A model generated the notes under the pieces. It did no database searches. It was not told the origin of the DNA and saw only the letters and a list, made by a program, of their open reading frames with translations. The translations under genes and the position numbers were made by a program. From Thalassolituus marinus (GTDB lineage: Bacteria; Pseudomonadota; Gammaproteobacteria; Pseudomonadales; Oceanobacteraceae): a stretch of 47,718 bases of DNA. The DNA is taken from positions 110,035 through 157,752 of the forward strand of contig NZ_JAEDAH010000043.1 in the NCBI RefSeq assembly GCF_020320395.1, read 5' to 3'. This document shows positions 42,396 to 47,718 of the stretch, in pieces. Numbering within the stretch: the first letter of the stretch is position 1; every line of letters starts with the position of its first letter.

Positions 42396-44654
42396 ATGAG
42401 TACACGGAAATCCCTGGCGCAGTTCGGCGCGTTATTGGTACTGGCCAGTTCAGGTCAGTTCGCTTTTGCGGAGTCAGATATGATTCCGGAGCTGATGTTC
42501 GAGCCTGAAATTCCAGAAGTGCTTACCCCGGTGAGATTGCAGCAACCGCTGGCCGAGGTGCCTGCCAGTGTTACTGTGATAACGGCAGAGCAGATGCGCT
42601 TATGGGGTGTCTCTGATCTGGTATCAGCATTCCGCTTTGTTCCGGGTTTCTTTGTTTCAACCGAGCTGATTTCTAACTCCTCCAGTGTGGTTTATCACTC
42701 CGGTGAAATGACCCTGGCTCGTCGTCTGGAAGTACTGGTCGATGGACGGTCTGTGTATAAAGCGTCGTTTGCTAACGTCGATTGGGACAAGCTCAATATC
42801 GCTGTTGAGGATGTGGAGCGGATTGAGATCACCCGCGGCCCCAGTGCGGCAAGTTACGGCACCAATGCTCTGCAGGGTGTTATTAACATTATTACCCGTC
42901 ACCCGGCGGACAGTGAGGAAGTGAGCGCTCGTCTGGAATACGGCAGCGAAGCGCGACGCAGGGCCTATCTTAGTTCAGCACTACGCGGTTTGACGGCTCA
43001 GTCCAGGGTCAGTGTTTATGCCGCCAAAGAAGGGCAGGGCGGTGATTATCATGCGGACGTGGGCACGATCGGAGGTTACCCCGATTTGAATCAGTCACTG
43101 GGAGTTAACTGGTCCGGAGCCTGGCAGCCATCAGCGGATAATAGTCTGCGCTGGCAGGTCGGACGTCAGCAGCAGAAACGTGACAATATGGCGGATTCGG
43201 ATTTCCAGCTGAACTCGCCCCTGGAAAGAACCCTGTCGGATATGGCCTGGTTGCGCTGGAGCAGTCAGCGCTCAGCGGATCATCAGTGGCAGCTGCAGGG
43301 CTACTGGCAAAGTGAGAATACAGAAAACGAGTTTGATGCCTGTCTGCCAACCCTGTCACTGGATGGACAGATGGCTGTGCTGTATGAAATGAACCCTGAA
43401 CTTGCCGATACGCTGGCACGTGGCACTCTGATGCTTCAGCCGGGAGCTGCCGATGATGCCACCCAGTTGCAGATTACGCAGGTGTACCAGGGATTGGCAT
43501 TAGGGCTGATTGATGCGCAGCAGTTGTCGGTGTTGCTGTCGGGACTGGGTGGTGATGCGATCAGCGTGTCGGACGAGGAATATCAGGTCGCTCAGTGGAG
43601 TATTGCGCAGGCGGTTATGGCTGATGGTCTGGCAGAGATCGCCTGTGGTACTGCAAACTACGACCTCTACGAAGAGCGTGCGCATATCGAATGGCAGGAT
43701 ACCCGCCGCTGGAATGACGTATTGCGCTCGGTGCAGGGAATTGGCTATCGCGAAGATCGCATTAACAGTGATACCTACTTCGGTGGAAAGCTGAAGAAGA
43801 CGCAATGGATGGCGTTCAGTAACGTTGAATATCGAATGTTCAGCGATCTTATCTGGTCTTTGTCGGTAATGGCTGAGTACATCCCGGATGAGAAAGTTCG
43901 TTATTCGCCACGTTTCGGTATGAACTATCTGCTCAGCGATCATCAGAGTGTGCGTATGCAGGTGGCGCGTAGTCGTCGTACGCCGGATCTTGCAGAGCAA
44001 TATCTGGATGCTCGACTGACGCTGCGCGGCCTGAGTGAGAACTACCTGGCGGCGCCTTCTGCAGACCTTCTGTACCGTGCTCAGGCATCAGGCTTAGAAG
44101 ACAGTCTCGAAGATGAGCGTATCCTTGCCTGGGAGCTGGGCTACTTCCACTACTTCAGCAATCCATCGCTGCAGCTGGATGTGAAGCTTTTCCGCGAGAC
44201 TATGACGGATCTGATCAGTACCAGTATCACGCTGAGTGATGTGGAGATCGTAAACAACGGTACGCTGACTCTGACCGGTATCGAAGGGCAGATGAGCTGG
44301 CAGCCGGTGCAGGGACAAAGTTTGTTACTGGGCTGGTTGCTGCAGGATCGTGAGTTTGATGCTGAAAACGAAATGGCGCTCGGGGCAGAGACCAGTCTGA
44401 AAGCCTCCTGGACACGCAATACCGGTTCAACCGAGCAGATGCTGGCGGCTTTCTGGGATCGCTCGCGTTATCTTAAATCCGGTGATGCAGCTCAGGGGCA
44501 TTATGGTCAGAAACGTATCTCCGGTCGTACGGCCTTCAATACCGATCTGGGAACCTTGTCGTTAACCGCAGTTTACAATGCTCTGGCAGAGCGGGTGCTG
44601 TATGAGCGTGATCCGCGCTGGCTGGTGAAGGCTGGCTGGAGTGTTGACTGGTAA
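42396..44654 (+). CDS. TonB-dependent outer-membrane receptor
   Basis: A 752-residue receptor: signal peptide 1-25 (cleavage after FAFA), plug domain about 45-165 (PASVTVITAEQMRLWGVSDLVSAFRFVPGFF; VLVDGRSVYK; VERIEITRGPSAASYGTNALQGVINIIT) and a beta-barrel ending in Trp (VKAGWSVDW). It resembles vitamin B12/iron-complex and colicin-I-type receptors, but the ligand cannot be told. A segment at about 315-415 (acidic, helical, with two Cys) looks like an unusually long extracellular loop. No TonB/ExbBD or transport genes are adjacent. Confidence 0.88.
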   Translation: MSTRKSLAQFGALLVLASSGQFAFAESDMIPELMFEPEIPEVLTPVRLQQPLAEVPASVTVITAEQMRLWGVSDLVSAFRFVPGFFVSTELISNSSSVVYHSGEMTLARRLEVLVDGRSVYKASFANVDWDKLNIAVEDVERIEITRGPSAASYGTNALQGVINIITRHPADSEEVSARLEYGSEARRRAYLSSALRGLTAQSRVSVYAAKEGQGGDYHADVGTIGGYPDLNQSLGVNWSGAWQPSADNSLRWQVGRQQQKRDNMADSDFQLNSPLERTLSDMAWLRWSSQRSADHQWQLQGYWQSENTENEFDACLPTLSLDGQMAVLYEMNPELADTLARGTLMLQPGAADDATQLQITQVYQGLALGLIDAQQLSVLLSGLGGDAISVSDEEYQVAQWSIAQAVMADGLAEIACGTANYDLYEERAHIEWQDTRRWNDVLRSVQGIGYREDRINSDTYFGGKLKKTQWMAFSNVEYRMFSDLIWSLSVMAEYIPDEKVRYSPRFGMNYLLSDHQSVRMQVARSRRTPDLAEQYLDARLTLRGLSENYLAAPSADLLYRAQASGLEDSLEDERILAWELGYFHYFSNPSLQLDVKLFRETMTDLISTSITLSDVEIVNNGTLTLTGIEGQMSWQPVQGQSLLLGWLLQDREFDAENEMALGAETSLKASWTRNTGSTEQMLAAFWDRSRYLKSGDAAQGHYGQKRISGRTAFNTDLGTLSLTAVYNALAERVLYERDPRWLVKAGWSVDW

Positions 44655-44663
44655 GTTAAAGGC

Positions 44664-44697
44664 AAAAAAAACGGCAGCTCAGGCTGCCGTTTTTTTG
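44664..44697. terminator. Bidirectional terminator between receptor and serA
   Basis: ACGGCAGC (44671-44678), loop TCAG and GCTGCCGT (44683-44690), with A-run before and T-run after, serving both convergent genes. Confidence 0.93.
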
Positions 44698-44711
44698 CTG
44701 CTGGAAAGCAA

Positions 44712-45941
44712 TCAGTACAGTACGCGGGCGCGGATAGTGCCTTCGACTTCTTTGATTTTTTCCAGAGCCAGTTCAGAAGCATCTGCTGCAACGTCGATCA
44801 CAACGTAACCCACTTCTTCAACTGTCTGCAGGTACTGACCTGAGATGTTGATGTTGTTGTCGGCGAAGATGCTGTTGATTGCATTCATAACGCCAGGCAC
44901 GTTTTTGTGGATGTGCAGGATACGGTGAACGTTCGGGTTGGATGGCAGTGCCACTTCCGGGAAGTTCACAGAAGACGTGGTGGTACCGTTGTCGCTGTAC
45001 TGAGCCAGCTTCTCGCCCACTTCCTTACCGATGTTTTCCTGCGCTTCCATGGTGGAGCCACCAACGTGTGGAGTCAGGATCACGTTGTCGAATTCACGCA
45101 GCGGAGTCAGGAACTCTTCGTCGTTAGAGCGTGGTTCAACCGGGAATACGTCGATGGCAGCGCCCAGCAGTTTCTTGCTGCGAACCGCTTCAGCCAGAGC
45201 ATCGATATCAACCACAGTGCCGCGGGAAGCGTTCAGCAGGATAGAACCCTGCTTCATTTCTGCGAACTGTTCAGGACCCATCATCCATTTGGTTGCTGCT
45301 GTTTCTGGAACGTGCAGAGACACAACGTCAGCGATGTTCAGCAGTTCGTTCAGTGAGCCAACCTGCTTGGCGTTACCGATAGGCAGTTTGGTAACTACGT
45401 CGTAGAAGTAAACTTCCATGCCCATGCTTTCAGCCATAACAGACAGCTGAGTACCGATAGAACCATAACCAACGATACCCAGTTTCTTGCCACGGATTTC
45501 GAAAGAGCCGTTGGCAGACTTGTCCCAGCCACCGCGGTGACACTGAGCATTCTTGGCCGGAATACCACGCATCAGCATGATGATTTCAGCCAGAGACAGT
45601 TCGGCTACAGAGCGGGTGTTGGAGTATGGCGCGTTGAACACAGCAACACCGCGCTTGGTCGCTGCTTTCAGGTCAACCTGGTTGGTACCGATGCAGAAAC
45701 AACCAACTGCGATCAGCTTCTCAGCGGCCGCGAAGATCTCTTCGGTCAGCTGGGTGCGGGAACGAATGCCAATGAAGTGTGCATCTTTGATGCGCTCTTT
45801 CAGTTCATCGTCCGGCAGGGAAGTTTTCAGGTAGTCGATATTGGTGTAGCCCGCTGCATGCAGAGTGTCGAGTGCAGACTGGTGTACGCCTTCCAACAAG
45901 AGAAATTTGATCTTGCTTTTATCGAGTGACGTTTGAGCCAT
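44712..45941 (-). CDS. serA: D-3-phosphoglycerate dehydrogenase
   Basis: A 409-residue first enzyme of serine synthesis. The Rossmann motif is GIVGYGSIGTQL (about 155-166), with catalytic Arg in LNASRGTVVD (about 238), Glu, and His in TPHVGGSTMEA (about 290). The C-terminal ACT domain (SGQYLQTVEEVGYVVIDV) suggests serine feedback. SerA of this type also reduces 2-oxoglutarate to D-2-hydroxyglutarate; the divergent neighbour would reoxidise it. Confidence 0.96.
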   Translation of the reverse strand: MAQTSLDKSKIKFLLLEGVHQSALDTLHAAGYTNIDYLKTSLPDDELKERIKDAHFIGIRSRTQLTEEIFAAAEKLIAVGCFCIGTNQVDLKAATKRGVAVFNAPYSNTRSVAELSLAEIIMLMRGIPAKNAQCHRGGWDKSANGSFEIRGKKLGIVGYGSIGTQLSVMAESMGMEVYFYDVVTKLPIGNAKQVGSLNELLNIADVVSLHVPETAATKWMMGPEQFAEMKQGSILLNASRGTVVDIDALAEAVRSKKLLGAAIDVFPVEPRSNDEEFLTPLREFDNVILTPHVGGSTMEAQENIGKEVGEKLAQYSDNGTTTSSVNFPEVALPSNPNVHRILHIHKNVPGVMNAINSIFADNNINISGQYLQTVEEVGYVVIDVAADASELALEKIKEVEGTIRARVLY

Positions 45942-46175
45942 GGTGATACCTATAGACAGTAAGTAAACCTGTTCAGTGGCCAGCGGTTGATGACAGGGCG
46001 CCGATGTTACTACGGGGGCGCGATGTTGGCCGACTCACCGGGAGTGAAAACCACTCCGAAAAATAAGGCGCGTATGCTAGCATAACCCGCCTGTTAACGT
46101 GAGCCTCAAACCCGGTTTTCATCACGAAGATTACTCATTTTGAGGTGAATACCTTTCATCTAAGCGGAATTTTCC

Positions 46176-47579
46176 ATGACTGCTCTGACTCAAGACGCCC
46201 TTATTGAACGGTTATCTGCCATTGTGGGCAGCGACAAAGTTCGTACCGACGCCGATTCTCTGCAAACCTTCGGTAAGGACTGGACCAAGATCTACGAGCC
46301 AAAGCCATCGGCCATCGTTTTTCCTAAGACTACTGAGCAGGTGCGCGACATCGTCCTGCTGGCCAACGAGCATGGCCTGGGTCTGGTGCCATCCGGCGGC
46401 CGTACTGGTCTGAGTGCAGGTGCTGTCGCGGCCAATGGAGAGGTGGTTGTAGCGTTCGACTACATGAATCAGATCGCAGAATTCAATGCGGTTGACCGCA
46501 CGGTTAAATGCGGTGCGGGTGTGATTACTGAGCAGCTGCAGACCTATGCCGAAGATCAGGGGCTGTTCTACCCGGTGGATTTCGCATCTGCTGGTTCAAG
46601 TCAGATCGGCGGTAACATCGGCACCAATGCTGGTGGTATTAAGGTGATTCGCTGGGGGATGACCCGTGACTGGGTTGCGGGCCTGACAGTGGTTACTGGT
46701 AAAGGCGATATCCTGCGCCTGAATAAAGACTTGCTGAAGAACAACACCGGCTACGATATGCGTCAGCTGTTTATCGGTGGTGAAGGTACGCTGGGTTTTG
46801 TTACCGAAGCGACAATGCGTCTTACTCGCCCGCCAAAGAATCTGACCGTTCTGGTACTGGGAGTGCCGGAGCTGGATGATGTGATGAAAGTGCTGAATCA
46901 GTTCCAGTCACAAATGGATCTGACTGCTTTTGAGTTCTTCTCTGATAAGGCTATGCAGAAAGTGCTGGCGCGCGGCGATGTGCCGGCGCCGTTTGAAAGC
47001 AGCACAGATTTCTATGCGCTGATCGAATTTGAAGCCATTGCTGAAGCCGATATGGATCTGGCCATGACCATCTTTGAACAGTGCGTTGAAAACGGCTGGG
47101 TGATGGATGGCGTGATCAGTCAGAGCGAAACTCAGGCGGCTAACCTGTGGCGCCTGCGTGAAGATATCTCTGAAACCATTTCTGAGTGGACGCCATATAA
47201 GAACGATATCTCTGTGGTTGTATCGAAAGTGCCGCCGTTCCTGCGCGATATTGATGAGATCGTTACCCGCGAATACCCGGATTTTGAGATTATCTGGTTC
47301 GGCCATATTGGCGACGGTAACCTGCACCTGAACATTCTTAAGCCGGAAAACCTGCCCAAGGAAGAGTTCTTCCAGCGTTGCGCTAAGGTATCGACCTGGG
47401 TGTTCGAAATCGTTGAGAAGTACGATGGTTCGGTATCCGCTGAACACGGTGTTGGTATGACCAAAAAGCCATATCTGGAATACACCCGCTCGGCTGAAGA
47501 GCTGGCGTATATGAAAGCGGTTAAAGCAGTATTCGACCCGAATAACGTTATGAACCCGGGTAAACTGGTGGATATGTAA
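46176..47579 (+). CDS. FAD-linked D-2-hydroxyglutarate dehydrogenase
   Basis: A 467-residue flavoprotein of the GlcD/D-lactate dehydrogenase family. The FAD-binding domain holds PSGGRTGLSAGAV (about 73-85) and SAGSSQIGGNIGTNAGGIKVIRWG (about 138-160), and the C-terminal domain has GHIGDGNLHLNI (about 385-396) and AEHGVGMTKKPYL (about 427-439) with its His ligands. The divergent position next to serA matches the pairing described in Pseudomonas stutzeri, where D-2-hydroxyglutarate oxidation drives SerA. A glycolate or D-lactate oxidase is the alternative. Confidence 0.88.
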   Translation: MTALTQDALIERLSAIVGSDKVRTDADSLQTFGKDWTKIYEPKPSAIVFPKTTEQVRDIVLLANEHGLGLVPSGGRTGLSAGAVAANGEVVVAFDYMNQIAEFNAVDRTVKCGAGVITEQLQTYAEDQGLFYPVDFASAGSSQIGGNIGTNAGGIKVIRWGMTRDWVAGLTVVTGKGDILRLNKDLLKNNTGYDMRQLFIGGEGTLGFVTEATMRLTRPPKNLTVLVLGVPELDDVMKVLNQFQSQMDLTAFEFFSDKAMQKVLARGDVPAPFESSTDFYALIEFEAIAEADMDLAMTIFEQCVENGWVMDGVISQSETQAANLWRLREDISETISEWTPYKNDISVVVSKVPPFLRDIDEIVTREYPDFEIIWFGHIGDGNLHLNILKPENLPKEEFFQRCAKVSTWVFEIVEKYDGSVSAEHGVGMTKKPYLEYTRSAEELAYMKAVKAVFDPNNVMNPGKLVDM

Positions 47580-47600
47580 TCCACCTGTCTACCGATAAAA

Positions 47601-47634
47601 AAACCGGTATCAGTTGCCTGATACCGGTTTTTTT
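47601..47634 (+). terminator. Intrinsic terminator
   Basis: AAACCGGTATCAG (47601-47613), loop TTGC and CTGATACCGGTTT (47618-47630) make a perfect 13-bp stem followed by T-run, 22 bp after the dehydrogenase stop. Confidence 0.94.
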
Positions 47635-47718
47635 ATGGTTCATCGCATTTAAGCGTGAAAAATGAGAACGGCAGTAAAATCGGTTAAGTTTGCATTCGCC
47701 AAAACCCAAACAAAACCG

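Overview
The window reads as chromosome of a marine gammaproteobacterium, most likely in the Oceanospirillales (Thalassolituus/Oceanobacter-like). This is inferred from the mutY-yggX pair, the hisBHAF block, the serA/D-2-hydroxyglutarate dehydrogenase pair, ilvD, argS and the protein sequence style. The species cannot be fixed from sequence alone. It is mostly ordinary, gene-dense core chromosome interrupted by three accessory spots.

Region 1 (1 to about 7.5 kb) is the right end of an integrative element abutting a tRNA-Arg(CCG) gene. Left to right it holds a non-coding stretch with four evenly built inverted repeats (TGTAAC-N9-GTTACA) and a DnaA-box consensus; a small gene, tyrosine integrase and excisionase operon; a divergent small HTH regulator with repeated operator-like motifs; a type IV restriction pair mcrB-mcrC led by the truncated start of a helicase gene; three TGGTCTCA repeats at 11-bp period; the complete tRNA-Arg; and, 74 bp further, a 5'-half copy of the same tRNA. 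The left end of the element lies outside the window.

Region 2 (7.6 to 20.7 kb) is core and household: a carboxymuconolactone-decarboxylase-like protein, a membrane cytochrome b561 and a convergent cytochrome c', an alpha/beta hydrolase, an operon pairing a zincin-like CLCA_X protein with a FAN1-type VRR-NUC nuclease, a four-helix membrane protein, HinT, a ModF-like twin ABC ATPase, an HD-GYP phosphodiesterase, a lipoprotein with a Glu/Ala/Pro/Val repeat tail, and ilvD.

Region 3 (20.7 to 24.5 kb) is the second odd spot. Two intergenic elements (20827 onward and 24089 onward) share an ordered set of DnaA-box-like 9-mers and other blocks at identical spacing. They bracket a solitary HNH nuclease, an RNase J-like enzyme and an azoreductase.

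Region 4 (24.5 to 32.4 kb) has argS, a SPOR-domain protein, a RecQ-family helicase, an alpha/beta hydrolase, a 44-residue membrane peptide, and yqhD with its divergent AraC-type regulator.

Region 5 (32.45 to 34.0 kb) is the third accessory spot, at tRNA-Phe. A tightly coupled three-gene operon (GNAT-like protein, 67-residue charged protein, 42-residue peptide) is bracketed by copies of the tRNA-Phe terminator. It is followed by a 175-bp tandem repeat array in which the tRNA-Phe 3' end is separated from a T-loop-like fragment by four consecutive hairpins.

Region 6 (34.0 to 47.7 kb) is core: yggX-mutY, a GGDEF/EAL sensor protein, an mlaC-like gene, a PanZ-like gene, hisBHAF, a TonB-dependent receptor, and serA divergent from a D-2-hydroxyglutarate dehydrogenase whose products would recycle each other's by-product.
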